From an uncultured Spartobacteria bacterium (GTDB lineage Bacteria > Verrucomicrobiota > Verrucomicrobiia > Chthoniobacterales > Chthoniobacteraceae): a stretch of 56,550 nucleotides of DNA. Positions 15,127 through 23,552 of this stretch are shown in pieces (positions within the stretch are counted from its first letter, which is position 1; the number at the start of each line of letters is the position of its first letter). The notes under the pieces were generated by a model that had not been told where the DNA came from, ran no database searches, and worked only from the letters and a program-made list of their open reading frames with translations. Where the stretch lies: assembly GCA_903933715.1 (NCBI GenBank), contig CAIZLD010000068.1:1-56550 (forward strand), read 5' to 3'. The translations under genes and the position numbers were made by a program.

Positions 15127-17055
15127 CTAAACCGGCTCGCCGGTCACTCGCTTGATTGCCTGTAAAAGCTCGGCAATTTTTACCGGCTTGGTGAGATGTT
15201 CCTGGAATCCGGCTTCACGGCTCTTTTCGATATCCTCTTCCATACCATAACCGCTCAAGGCAATCCCCCGTAAACCATACTGATCCCGCAAGATCCTCAT
15301 CAACTCCAGCCCATCGCCGTCCGGCAAACCCAGGTCGCTGACGATCAGGTCGAATCGCCCCGCTGTCTCCTGAACGCTCCGGATGGCGCTCAAAGCTTTT
15401 GCCATGCTCTGGACGGGCGTCACCTCGATTCCTTGCTTTTGCAAAAGTCGGCCCAAAATGCGCAAGGTGTCCAGATGATCCTCCACCAACAAGAGCTTGA
15501 GCTTGCGCGCGACTGGCCGCGTCGCTCTCTCCGCTTCGTCCGGAGCGACCGCCTCCTCCAATGGAATTTGGGATTGGGTAATTGGCAGTTCAACGATAAA
15601 CGTGGTCCCTTTCCCCTCCCCCTCGCTCCGCGCCTCGATCCGCCCATTGTGCAGATCCAGGAGAGCCTTGCTGATCGCCAACCCCAACCCCATCCCGCCA
15701 AACTGCTGGGTAATACTGACATCTCCTTGTTCAAATGGGATAAAAAGGCGGGCAATCTTCTCCGGGGCGATTCCGATTCCTGTGTCGGTGATCTCCACGC
15801 GCACAATCCGGGGGTTGGGATTGTAGGATCGAATGATGATGGCGCCCCCTTTGGGCGTGAATTTGGCGGCGTTGCGCAGAATATTCCAGAAAACCTGGAG
15901 GAGGCGGCCCGCATCGGCATCAACGATCTGCTCTTGCGCGCGCAATTCCTGCTGAATGGAGAGCGATTTCACCTCGATATCCGCGTGACAAACCGCCAGA
16001 GCCCTTTGAAGCAGGGGATGAAGGCTCCGGGGTTGAAGGTGCAACTGGATTTTACCCCGGATCACCCGGTTCAGATCGAGAAGATCATCAATCAGCCCCA
16101 CCTCCAATTCGAGGTTCCGGCGAGCCGTGGCCATGTCATCGCGCAGCTCTTGCGATAACGAGGGGTCCGATTCCCGGGCGGCGATGACCATCAAAGCCGG
16201 AGTTAACGGAGTGCGCAATTCGTGGGAAAGAGCGGCAAGGAATTGATCCTTGGAGGCATTGGCTTTCTTCAGCCCTTCCTCCATCTTCCTGCGTTCGCTG
16301 ATGTCATGCACCTGCCCGGTAAAAATGCGCCGTTTTCCCAGCCAGACTTCACTGACCGCCAGGCGCATCGGAAACGTGCTGCCGTCCTTGCGCATCGCAA
16401 ACACCTCGCGTCCAATACCGATAATCTTTTTAATGCCGGTGCGCCGGTAATTCTCCAGATATTGATCGTGTCGTTCGCGATCAGGCGAAGGCATGAGGCA
16501 TTTGACATTCCGGCCCATCAGCTCCTCGGCCTGATAGCCAAAAAGTTTTTCCCCGGCAGGATTGATCGATTCGATGATTCCCATCTCGTTAATGGTGATG
16601 ATGGCGTCCACCGCCGTTTCGCAAATGGCCCGGTATTTTTCCTCACTTTCCTTAACCGCTTGAGCTTGCTCATTTAGCCTGGCGGCAACACTCGCCGAGG
16701 CTTCAGCCTCTGCCGCACGGATGTTGGCCCGGATCATTTTATCGGAAATCCAAAGTATCAGAAAACCAGTAAGAACAAACATCCCATAGCCGACCATTTC
16801 GATAGGCGATTTTTGGTTGAATCCAACCGGTTCCAACCAATAAAAAGCGGAAACAGAAGAAAGAAAAGTGGCCAGCAATCCCGGATAAAGCCCTGCATAG
16901 AGCGTTACAAAAATAATTGCAGAATAAAATGCGAGATACCGGGGTGAACCGACCCCACCCCAGCCATACATTCCGCTCCGAATCAATACCGCCATCCCGG
17001 TGACGGCCACCGCAAGGCCATAACGAAACCAGATTTGCTTTGTTCTTCGGTCCAT
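15127..17055 (-). CDS. Membrane hybrid histidine kinase with FixL-like PAS domain and receiver
   Basis: The domains of this 642-residue protein are, in order: a small DUF4118/KdpD-type membrane region (about 10-105); a PAS domain (about 135-255); HisKA with H278 in ALSHELRTPL; HATPase ([20 protein letters not shown]); and a C-terminal receiver with D574 in VSDLGLPDGDG and K623. The PAS stretch has RHDQYLENY and IIGIGREV, with H196 and R216 at the same 20-residue spacing as the haem-ligand His and distal Arg of FixL. Oxygen sensing through haem is therefore possible but unproven, since haem-free relatives keep parts of this motif. No dedicated regulator gene is adjacent. Confidence 0.9.
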   Translation of the reverse strand: MDRRTKQIWFRYGLAVAVTGMAVLIRSGMYGWGGVGSPRYLAFYSAIIFVTLYAGLYPGLLATFLSSVSAFYWLEPVGFNQKSPIEMVGYGMFVLTGFLILWISDKMIRANIRAAEAEASASVAARLNEQAQAVKESEEKYRAICETAVDAIITINEMGIIESINPAGEKLFGYQAEELMGRNVKCLMPSPDRERHDQYLENYRRTGIKKIIGIGREVFAMRKDGSTFPMRLAVSEVWLGKRRIFTGQVHDISERRKMEEGLKKANASKDQFLAALSHELRTPLTPALMVIAARESDPSLSQELRDDMATARRNLELEVGLIDDLLDLNRVIRGKIQLHLQPRSLHPLLQRALAVCHADIEVKSLSIQQELRAQEQIVDADAGRLLQVFWNILRNAAKFTPKGGAIIIRSYNPNPRIVRVEITDTGIGIAPEKIARLFIPFEQGDVSITQQFGGMGLGLAISKALLDLHNGRIEARSEGEGKGTTFIVELPITQSQIPLEEAVAPDEAERATRPVARKLKLLLVEDHLDTLRILGRLLQKQGIEVTPVQSMAKALSAIRSVQETAGRFDLIVSDLGLPDGDGLELMRILRDQYGLRGIALSGYGMEEDIEKSREAGFQEHLTKPVKIAELLQAIKRVTGEPV

Positions 17056-17180
17056 GAATTTTCAGGAAGGTGCCTGGGGCTCTGCATCCATGCGTTGCCC
17101 ACTAATACGATTACCCCCTTTAATCGTGTGTTAGAGGGAGCCTCGTCGAAAAATTTATCAGCGCGGGAAAGGCGCCTCTG

Positions 17181-17663
17181 CTACAGTTTACGCTGGGCCG
17201 TTTGCTGCTCGGCGTTGTTACGGATCACATCCATGAGCCGCGATGCCGGGACCATCTTCGAAGTGGTGAAATCCAGGTTCCCGTCTTTGCCAACGACGCA
17301 CAGGTTAAATTTGCCTTCAAAACCGTAATCGGCGGCGACTTTTACCCCCTCGCTGGCCAAGGTGAACGGAATATTGGAAGGAACCGTTTGCCCGGCAGCT
17401 TCCGGATCGGTAAAAACAGCGACAAAAACCGCGTTGCGAGCCGCGAATTCCTGATAAACTGCCTGGATGCGCTTGGCTTGTTTGCGGAACGCCCCCGACC
17501 GGGGCGATGGAGCGATTAAGAGGATTACCGGCTGTCCCTTGAAGCTCTTGAGCGATTTTCCGGCGGAGCAGCTAAAAGCCGGCGCTGGGCGGACCCCTTC
17601 GGCCCGGAGCATCGGAGTACAGAGTTGCGCAACCAGAAGAGCGACGAGGGAGAGCTTTTTCAT
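17181..17663 (-). CDS. Secreted thioredoxin-fold-like protein of unknown function
   Basis: The 160-residue protein has a signal peptide (KKLSLVALLVAQLCTPMLRA), so it is periplasmic or exported. The mature part reads SLKSFKGQPVILLIAPSP, AVFVAVFTDPE and FNLCVVGKDGNLDF, a layout typical of thioredoxin-like or DUF4174-like folds. It lacks a CxxC redox motif, so it is unlikely to be a classical oxidoreductase. It lies 11 nt downstream of frr and probably shares the pyrH-frr transcript. Confidence 0.65.
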   Translation of the reverse strand: MKKLSLVALLVAQLCTPMLRAEGVRPAPAFSCSAGKSLKSFKGQPVILLIAPSPRSGAFRKQAKRIQAVYQEFAARNAVFVAVFTDPEAAGQTVPSNIPFTLASEGVKVAADYGFEGKFNLCVVGKDGNLDFTTSKMVPASRLMDVIRNNAEQQTAQRKL

Positions 17664-17674
17664 GGCCGTTGAAA

Positions 17675-18235
17675 TCAGACCTTGAGGATTTCAGCCTCTT
17701 TGTGACTCACCGCTTCGTCGATCGCTTTAACCGATTTATCCGTGAGATTTTGCACTTCTTTTTCAAAGGTGCGCAGGTCGTCTTCGGTGATGGCCCCCTC
17801 TTTTTCGAGCTTTTTGAGGCCATCCATGCCGTCCCTGCGGACGCTGCGGATGCGAACCCGCGCCTCCTCGGCCATCGTTTTGATCGTTTTGCAGAGGGTA
17901 ATGCGGCGTTCTTCGCTCAACTCAGGGATGCGCAGGCGGATCAATTTGCCGTCCACGGTGGGGTTAATGCCGAGTTTGGATTCCTTGATTCCCCTTTCGA
18001 CATCCTTCATCGTGCTCATGTCGAACGGCTGGATCACCAGCAAACGCGGCTCCGGGGCGGTGATGACGGCCACCTGCTTGAGACGCATGGAACTGCCGTA
18101 GGCTTCTACTTCGATGTTTTCAACCAATGCAGGGGAGGCTTTGCCGGTGCGGACGCTGGCAAACTCATGGTGCATGTATTCGACGGCCTTTTCCATCGCT
18201 TCTTCGGTTTCCAAAAGAATGTCGTCTGAGTTCAT
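17675..18235 (-). CDS. frr: Ribosome recycling factor
   Basis: The 186-residue length and sequence match ribosome recycling factor: LLETEEAMEKAVEYMHHEFASVRTGKASP near the N-terminus, RLKQVAVITAPEPRLLVIQPFD, and the C-terminal helical KEVQNLTDKSVKAIDEAVSHKEAEI. With EF-G it splits post-termination ribosomes. It follows pyrH by 24 nt, the common bacterial arrangement. The usual upstream rpsB and tsf are absent here. Confidence 0.97.
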   Translation of the reverse strand: MNSDDILLETEEAMEKAVEYMHHEFASVRTGKASPALVENIEVEAYGSSMRLKQVAVITAPEPRLLVIQPFDMSTMKDVERGIKESKLGINPTVDGKLIRLRIPELSEERRITLCKTIKTMAEEARVRIRSVRRDGMDGLKKLEKEGAITEDDLRTFEKEVQNLTDKSVKAIDEAVSHKEAEILKV

Positions 18236-18259
18236 ATAAGGTGCTCTTTTTAGGGGTTG

Positions 18260-18997
18260 TTAATCTCCGGAGGTCACGAGGGTTCCGACGGTTTCCCCCA
18301 TGACGACGCGCTTGATGTTGTCGTCACGCATCATATCGAACACGATGATCGGCACGCGGTTATCCATGCAGAGGGAAAAAGCGGTTGAATCCATCACGGC
18401 AAGGCGCTGGGTGAGCGCCTCGGTGTAGGTCAGCTTGTCGTATTTGACGGCGTCCGGGTTTTTGGCCGGATCGGCGGTGTAGATGCCGTCCACCTTGGTG
18501 GCTTTGAGGATCACCTCGGCGCCGATCTCGCTGGCCCTCAATGCGGCGGCGGTGTCTGTGGAAAAGAACGGGTTCCCGGTCCCCGCGACGAAAATGACGA
18601 CCCGCCCCAGTTCCATGTGCCGCATGGCGCGGCGGCGGATGAACGGCTCGGCGACGTTTTTCATTTCGATGGCCGTCTGGACGCGGGTGGCGACCCCCTG
18701 GGCTTCAAGGGCGCTCTGAAGCGCCATGCCGTTGATGACGGTGGCGAGCATTCCCATGTAATCGGCGGCCGTCCGCTCCATCCCTTTGTGACTCGCGGAA
18801 AGACCGCGCCAGATATTGCCGCCGCCAATGACGACGGCGATTTCCACGCCAAGATCGTGAACTTCACGGATCTGGCGGGCCATGTCGCTGACGATCCCGG
18901 GGGAGATCGTGTCGCTACTACCGGGTTCTTTTAAAGCTTCGCCGCTGACTTTGAGGATAATCCGCCGGTATTTTGGGCTCGGGGTGGAGTTTGACAT
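18260..18997 (-). CDS. pyrH: UMP kinase
   Basis: The 245-residue amino-acid-kinase-fold enzyme has [12 protein letters not shown] near the N-terminus, [29 protein letters not shown] and [20 protein letters not shown], all typical of bacterial PyrH. It phosphorylates UMP with ATP as a hexamer. I start it at ATG 18997 ([12 protein letters not shown]); an upstream extension to 19036 is hydrophobic and unlike the family. It is the first gene of pyrH-frr-thioredoxin-like. The divergent sppA starts 140 bp away. Confidence 0.96.
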   Translation of the reverse strand: MSNSTPSPKYRRIILKVSGEALKEPGSSDTISPGIVSDMARQIREVHDLGVEIAVVIGGGNIWRGLSASHKGMERTAADYMGMLATVINGMALQSALEAQGVATRVQTAIEMKNVAEPFIRRRAMRHMELGRVVIFVAGTGNPFFSTDTAAALRASEIGAEVILKATKVDGIYTADPAKNPDAVKYDKLTYTEALTQRLAVMDSTAFSLCMDNRVPIIVFDMMRDDNIKRVVMGETVGTLVTSGD

Positions 18998-19137
18998 CAA
19001 GTTCACAATGAACACGAAGACCCTCCCGCGCATCAAGCCTCATCTTTGATGAAGTGAGGGGGAAAGCCTGAATCCTCCTCTTTTTTTCAAGACGCGCTTG
19101 TCTGGACCGGCTTTCTAGGGCACGCTTCAAATCTCTT

Positions 19138-20142
19138 ATGAGCAACAAAAGGTCGGGTTGTCTATGGGTGGCCCTGGTGATTGTCCTGGTCATCAGTTTG
19201 ATGGTCAATGTCGCGTTGGTGGGAACCAAGGGGCAGGTAGGAGTCAAACCATGGCACTCGGCCCGCACCCCGGAGCATCTGGAAGAGCGGGTGATTCGCA
19301 GCGGAGCCGGAACGGACCGCATCGCCGTCATCCCGGTGCGCGGCCTCATCAGCTCCAGCGTTTCCGGCAAGATCGGCGCGTCGATGGTCGAGGATATCAA
19401 AATGCAGCTTCGGCAGGCGGAGGAAGATCCCAGAGTCAAAGCCGTCGTGCTCGCCGTGGATTCGCCCGGAGGGGAAGTGACCGCGTCCGATATTATTTAC
19501 AACGCCGTGCGCCGGGTGAGAGTCCGCAAACCGGTGGTGGTTTCGATGGGATCGATGGCCACCTCGGGCGGCTATTATGTCTCGTGCGGGGGAAGTCATC
19601 TCATTGCCAATCCAACCACCTTCACCGGCTCCATTGGCGTGATTATTCAATCTTTCCGCTACAACGATCTGCTCAATAAAATCGGGCTTGTGCCGGTGAC
19701 CTTCAAAAGCGGCGCGTTCAAGGATATGCTCAGCGGCAACCGGGAAATGACTCCCGAGGAAAAGGAATACGTCCAGGGGCTCGTGATGCAGACGTACGGC
19801 ATTTTCGTCGGCATCGTCGCCAGGGAACGTCATCTCGACGAAGCCAAGCTCCGTTCCGGGATCGCCGACGGGCGCGTGGTGACCGGCAAGGATGCGCTCA
19901 ATGCCAAACTGGTCGATCAGCTCGGAGAGATCGAGGACGCCTATGAAAAAGCGCGGGAACTCGGAAAATCCAAGGATGCGGCGGTGATCTCTTACCAGTC
20001 TCAGTTTAATTTAAGCCGCCTGTTTCAATATTTGGGAAGCGAGGAGAGTTCAGGCAAAGTGGAGATCAACGTGACCCAAAAACTGTTGCCCGCGCTGGAA
20101 CCAGGCCGGGCCTACTGGCTCCCCGGCTTTTACGCCCCGTAG
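19138..20142 (+). CDS. sppA: Signal peptide peptidase SppA, short form
   Basis: The 334-residue protein has one N-terminal membrane helix (about 9-29) and a Clp/crotonase-like protease domain. S143 in SMATSGGYYVS is the predicted nucleophile. K195 in AFKDMLS, 52 residues later, matches the Ser-Lys spacing of the single-domain Bacillus-type SppA. It cleaves leftover signal peptides at the membrane. It leads a plus-strand series with a CPBP protease, thiL, tsaE and tsaB. The bases before the ATG (CAAATCTCTT) contain no Shine-Dalgarno sequence. Confidence 0.92.
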   Translation: MSNKRSGCLWVALVIVLVISLMVNVALVGTKGQVGVKPWHSARTPEHLEERVIRSGAGTDRIAVIPVRGLISSSVSGKIGASMVEDIKMQLRQAEEDPRVKAVVLAVDSPGGEVTASDIIYNAVRRVRVRKPVVVSMGSMATSGGYYVSCGGSHLIANPTTFTGSIGVIIQSFRYNDLLNKIGLVPVTFKSGAFKDMLSGNREMTPEEKEYVQGLVMQTYGIFVGIVARERHLDEAKLRSGIADGRVVTGKDALNAKLVDQLGEIEDAYEKARELGKSKDAAVISYQSQFNLSRLFQYLGSEESSGKVEINVTQKLLPALEPGRAYWLPGFYAP

Positions 20143-20153
20143 AAGTCTCCTCC

Positions 20154-20996
20154 ATGGGTTCCTACCTCTCTCGCGTCGCCGATTTTTCCCAAAATTGGCT
20201 TTCCCTGTTCAGCTTCGCCCTCGCGCTGGCGATTGTGGCCATTTGCCTGCGGATTTATCAACGGCTCCTCACCCGCGTTCTGGCGGGACGCGGCAAAGTT
20301 TCGACCGATCGGCTCGGGCTCCCGGACTTGCTGATGTCCCTGGTGCTTATGACGTGGCTGGGCAACACGGCGGCGCGCGGTTTTGTCAAGACCAGCCCCA
20401 CGCCCCCGTTGACCGATTCCTCCATCATCGCCAGCTCCGCATTATTCGTCATCATCGTGATCGCCGTAACGCTGTTTTTGCGAGCCCGGCAGATCGCCGT
20501 GGGGCGGTTGTTCGGGTTACATTCTTCCCGCCCATTTTTTATCGTCAAAACCGGGCTTTCGCTGATCTTGGCCGCCCTTCCGCTGGTTTTTGCGGCCAGC
20601 ACGCTGGTGCAATGGATTGCCGGTGAAGAATTGGAACCTCAGGAAGTGGTCAGATACTTCAGCCACGCGGCAGAGCATGCACAATGGGGGCGCGTGATTT
20701 TGGCCGCTGTATTCGGCGTCATTGTCGCCCCGGCGACCGAGGAATTTCTTTTTCGCGGCTATTTTTACGGAGTGCTCCGCCGTTACCTGGGCGTCTTGCC
20801 CGCGCTGATTTTGATTTCCGCGCTCTTTGCGTCGATCCACCTCTCCCTGCCCTCGTTTTTACCGCTATTCCTGCTGGCGGGCTGCCTCACCCTGGCTTAT
20901 GAAGCGACCGGCTCCCTCTGGACGCCGATCTTGATGCACGCCTGCTTTAACGCCATCATGCTGGGCGCAATGTATTTTAAAGCCGCCCACCCATGA
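20154..20996 (+). CDS. CPBP family intramembrane glutamic endopeptidase
   Basis: The 280-residue multi-pass membrane protein carries the CPBP (Abi) motifs EEFLFR (E196, E197, R201), H229 in SALFASIHLS and ACFNAIML near the end. The family includes CAAX-type proteases and bacteriocin-immunity proteins; the substrate here is unknown. It lies 11 nt after sppA, so two membrane peptidases may be co-expressed. Its stop overlaps the thiL ATG (ATGA at 20993-20996). Confidence 0.9.
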   Translation: MGSYLSRVADFSQNWLSLFSFALALAIVAICLRIYQRLLTRVLAGRGKVSTDRLGLPDLLMSLVLMTWLGNTAARGFVKTSPTPPLTDSSIIASSALFVIIVIAVTLFLRARQIAVGRLFGLHSSRPFFIVKTGLSLILAALPLVFAASTLVQWIAGEELEPQEVVRYFSHAAEHAQWGRVILAAVFGVIVAPATEEFLFRGYFYGVLRRYLGVLPALILISALFASIHLSLPSFLPLFLLAGCLTLAYEATGSLWTPILMHACFNAIMLGAMYFKAAHP

Positions 20997-21862
20997 AGCT
21001 CTCCGATCTTGGCGAAGACGCGCTGATCGCCCGCTGGACGCGCCATTTGCCGGGCAGTCCCTCGCTCCTCATTGGACCCGGCGACGACTGCGCGGTGACC
21101 GGGCGGCGCTCTGACCCGGTTTGGACTTTGCTAAAAACCGATTGCGTCCTCGAAGGGGTTCACTTCACCGGGGATGCCGATTTCGCCCGTGTCGGCTGGA
21201 AAGCGCTCGCACGAGCCGTGAGCGACATCGCGGCGATGGGCGGGGAACCCCGGCACGCGCTGATCACCGTCGCATTTCCCCCGACATTGGAAGTGGTCAA
21301 AGCCGATGCGCTCTATGCCGGGTTGCGCCGGTGCGCCCGCAAGTTCGGCATCGCCATCGCAGGCGGCGAAACGGCTCGCAGCCCCGGCCCCGTTTTTGTT
21401 TCCGTCGCCCTCACGGGGGAAGTGGAGCGGACGCGCTGCGTGACCCGTGCGGGCGGCAAACCGGGCGACGTTCTATTTGTCACCGGGCGGCTGGGCGGCT
21501 CGCGCTCCGGCAAGCACCTCGATTTCATGCCCCGCGTCCATGAAGCGCGTTGGCTTGCCGGGCACTTTCGCCTCCATGCGATGATGGACTTAAGCGACGG
21601 GCTCGGAGCCGATCTTCCCCGGCTGGCCCGGGCCAGCAAGTGCGGGTTCGAATTGGGCGATATCCCCTGCTCTCCCGGCGTTTCGCGGGACGAGGCGCTC
21701 AGTGATGGCGAAGATTTTGAACTCCTCTTTGCCGTATCCCCACGGCAGGCGGCGAAACTGGAGCGCGAATGGCCTTTTTCTAAATTGCCATTGACGCGGG
21801 TGGGGGTTTTAACCGCGAATAAGGCTTTGCAATCCACTCATGGCTTCGATCATTTCGCATAG
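20993..21862 (+). CDS. thiL: Thiamine-monophosphate kinase
   Basis: The 289-residue protein has the ThiL/PurM-type motifs [39 protein letters not shown] and [10 protein letters not shown]. It phosphorylates thiamine monophosphate to the diphosphate cofactor. It is about 30 residues shorter than E. coli ThiL, mainly between the DLSDGL and GEDFELLF motifs, but every catalytic motif I can identify is present. It overlaps the preceding CPBP gene by 4 nt and the following tsaE by 23 nt. Confidence 0.93.
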   Translation: MKLSDLGEDALIARWTRHLPGSPSLLIGPGDDCAVTGRRSDPVWTLLKTDCVLEGVHFTGDADFARVGWKALARAVSDIAAMGGEPRHALITVAFPPTLEVVKADALYAGLRRCARKFGIAIAGGETARSPGPVFVSVALTGEVERTRCVTRAGGKPGDVLFVTGRLGGSRSGKHLDFMPRVHEARWLAGHFRLHAMMDLSDGLGADLPRLARASKCGFELGDIPCSPGVSRDEALSDGEDFELLFAVSPRQAAKLEREWPFSKLPLTRVGVLTANKALQSTHGFDHFA

Positions 21863-22250
21863 TCCGCAAGAAACCCAGGAGCTGGGCCGCCAACTCGCCG
21901 CATCGTTGCGCCGGGGCGATGTCCTTGCGCTCGCGGGCGATCTCGGCGCGGGCAAAACGCAATTCACCAAGGGGCTCGCTGCCGGGCTGGGCGTGGAAAG
22001 CGACGTGACGAGCCCCACCTTCACGCTGGTCCATGAATACGATGGAGGGCGGCTCCCGCTAATCCACATCGATCTCTATCGGCTCGACGACGAACAGGAA
22101 GTCCTCGGCATCGGCCTGGACGACTACCTGGAGAGCGACGGGGTGACGCTGATTGAATGGGCCGACAAATTTGAAGCGCTGATGCCTCGCGGCGCACGCT
22201 GGGTCCGGTTCCAAATCCTCGACGGAGACGAAAGGGAGATCACGCTATGA
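21840..22250 (+). CDS. tsaE: tRNA threonylcarbamoyladenosine biosynthesis ATPase TsaE
   Basis: The 136-residue protein has the Walker A motif [26 protein letters not shown] and HIDLYRL, which define TsaE (YjeE). It works with TsaB and TsaD to form t6A37 on ANN-decoding tRNAs. Its start lies 23 nt inside thiL and its stop overlaps tsaB (ATGA at 22247-22250), so the three are probably translated in a coupled way. Confidence 0.94.
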   Translation: MASIISHSPQETQELGRQLAASLRRGDVLALAGDLGAGKTQFTKGLAAGLGVESDVTSPTFTLVHEYDGGRLPLIHIDLYRLDDEQEVLGIGLDDYLESDGVTLIEWADKFEALMPRGARWVRFQILDGDEREITL

Positions 22251-22870
22251 CGACGACCCTGGCCATCGAAACCTCCACCCACCAAGGCAGCCTTGCGCTT
22301 TTGCATCGGGGCGAGATGATCTTTTCAGAATCGTGCGGGGCGGGCCGCAGCCACAGCTCGTTGCTTTTTGCCGTGCTGGAACGGGCGCTCAAAGCCTTGC
22401 CGGAGGGATCGCGAATCGACCTGATCGCCGTGGGGCTCGGGCCCGGCTCGTATGCGGGGGTGCGGATCGCCATCGCCGCCGCGACCGGGTTTGCCATTGC
22501 CACCGGGGCGAAACTGGTCGGGTTGCCCAGCATCGTCGCGTTGAGCGAGGGGGATTACGTGGCGCTGGGGGATGCGCGGCGGCAAAGCTACTATTACGCC
22601 CGGGTGAGCGCGGGCGAATGCGTGGAAGGCCCGACCCTCTTCACCGCCGGGCAATTGTCGGAAAAACTGAGCGGTAACCCCCTCCCCATTCTCGCCTCCG
22701 AAGAAATCGCGGGGCTGGAGCCCGCCCCGGCAATCCAGTTGGCCTATCCCAGCGCGGAACGGCTGGCGCGATTGGCCGCACGCGGAAGTTCGATCGGGGC
22801 GCGTGGCAACCTGGAACCGATTTACCTGCGCGATCCGCACATCACCGTGTCCAAGAAAATCGCGGAATAA
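22247..22870 (+). CDS. tsaB: tRNA threonylcarbamoyladenosine biosynthesis protein TsaB
   Basis: The 207-residue protein begins with the ASKHA-fold strand TTLAIETSTHQGSLAL. It contains GAGRSHSSLLFAVLERAL and GLGPGSYAGVRIAIAAATG, the TsaB signature. It is the scaffold partner of TsaD and TsaE in t6A synthesis and lacks TsaD's catalytic metal site. The gene ends 2 nt from the stop of the convergent L,D-transpeptidase gene; there is no rimI or tsaD here. Confidence 0.93.
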   Translation: MTTTLAIETSTHQGSLALLHRGEMIFSESCGAGRSHSSLLFAVLERALKALPEGSRIDLIAVGLGPGSYAGVRIAIAAATGFAIATGAKLVGLPSIVALSEGDYVALGDARRQSYYYARVSAGECVEGPTLFTAGQLSEKLSGNPLPILASEEIAGLEPAPAIQLAYPSAERLARLAARGSSIGARGNLEPIYLRDPHITVSKKIAE

Positions 22871-22872
22871 AC

Positions 22873-23490
22873 TTAGTGCACCACTTCCACGGGCGTCCCG
22901 ACTTTGACCTTTTGGTAGAAAATCGGCGCGATCTCCGCTGGCATGCGGATGCAGCCGTGCGAAGCCGGATAACCGGGGAGAATCCCCACATGCATCCCGA
23001 CCCCTTCGGAGATCCTCATAAAATAATACATCGGGGCTCCTTCAAAATGCGTGCCGCTGGGGGCGGAGTCGATCCGGGCGCTCACGCCAGCCCGCACAAT
23101 GCGCCCTTGGCGATCCACAAAATTGCCATACAAGTTGGAGCGGTGATCCGGGTCTTTTTCCTGAACGTGGAAACTGCCCGTCGGCGTCATTCCGGAAGCC
23201 TTGCCCGAAGAAATCGGCGTATCAATGGCCACCTCTCCCTCCAAAAGCAGGTAGGCGCGCTGTTTGCCCAACGAAACCACAACACGCGAGTTCCCGGGAT
23301 TTACCCGATCCAACACCCGGGGCGAAACTTTGGGCGGGTCTTGGCGATGCAGCGATTCGCTCGCTTTTTTGACTCCAAAAAGTCCAAAAAAAGAACCACC
23401 AAAAGCAGAATTGCCGCATCCGATCAAAACGAAGCCGACTGCCAACGTGATCAAGAGGCTGAAGAATTGACGAGGGATTGGAAATCTCAT
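22873..23490 (-). CDS. L,D-transpeptidase (YkuD family) lipoprotein
   Basis: The 205-residue product has a lipoprotein signal with lipobox LIGC (Cys25) and a YkuD catalytic domain ending in YPASHGCIRMP (H178, C180 nucleophile; H167 upstream). Such enzymes form 3-3 crosslinks in peptidoglycan or attach proteins to it. The start at 23490 (MRFPIPRQFF) gives a proper signal peptide; upstream in-frame codons do not. It is divergent from a large anchored envelope protein. The shared 62-bp gap must hold both promoters. Confidence 0.88.
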   Translation of the reverse strand: MRFPIPRQFFSLLITLAVGFVLIGCGNSAFGGSFFGLFGVKKASESLHRQDPPKVSPRVLDRVNPGNSRVVVSLGKQRAYLLLEGEVAIDTPISSGKASGMTPTGSFHVQEKDPDHRSNLYGNFVDRQGRIVRAGVSARIDSAPSGTHFEGAPMYYFMRISEGVGMHVGILPGYPASHGCIRMPAEIAPIFYQKVKVGTPVEVVH

Positions 23491-23552
23491 TGCAGGCAAA
23501 CGGTTGTTGTTTCTTAATGGCACCCGGTTTGACGATCAATCGAAAACTCCAA

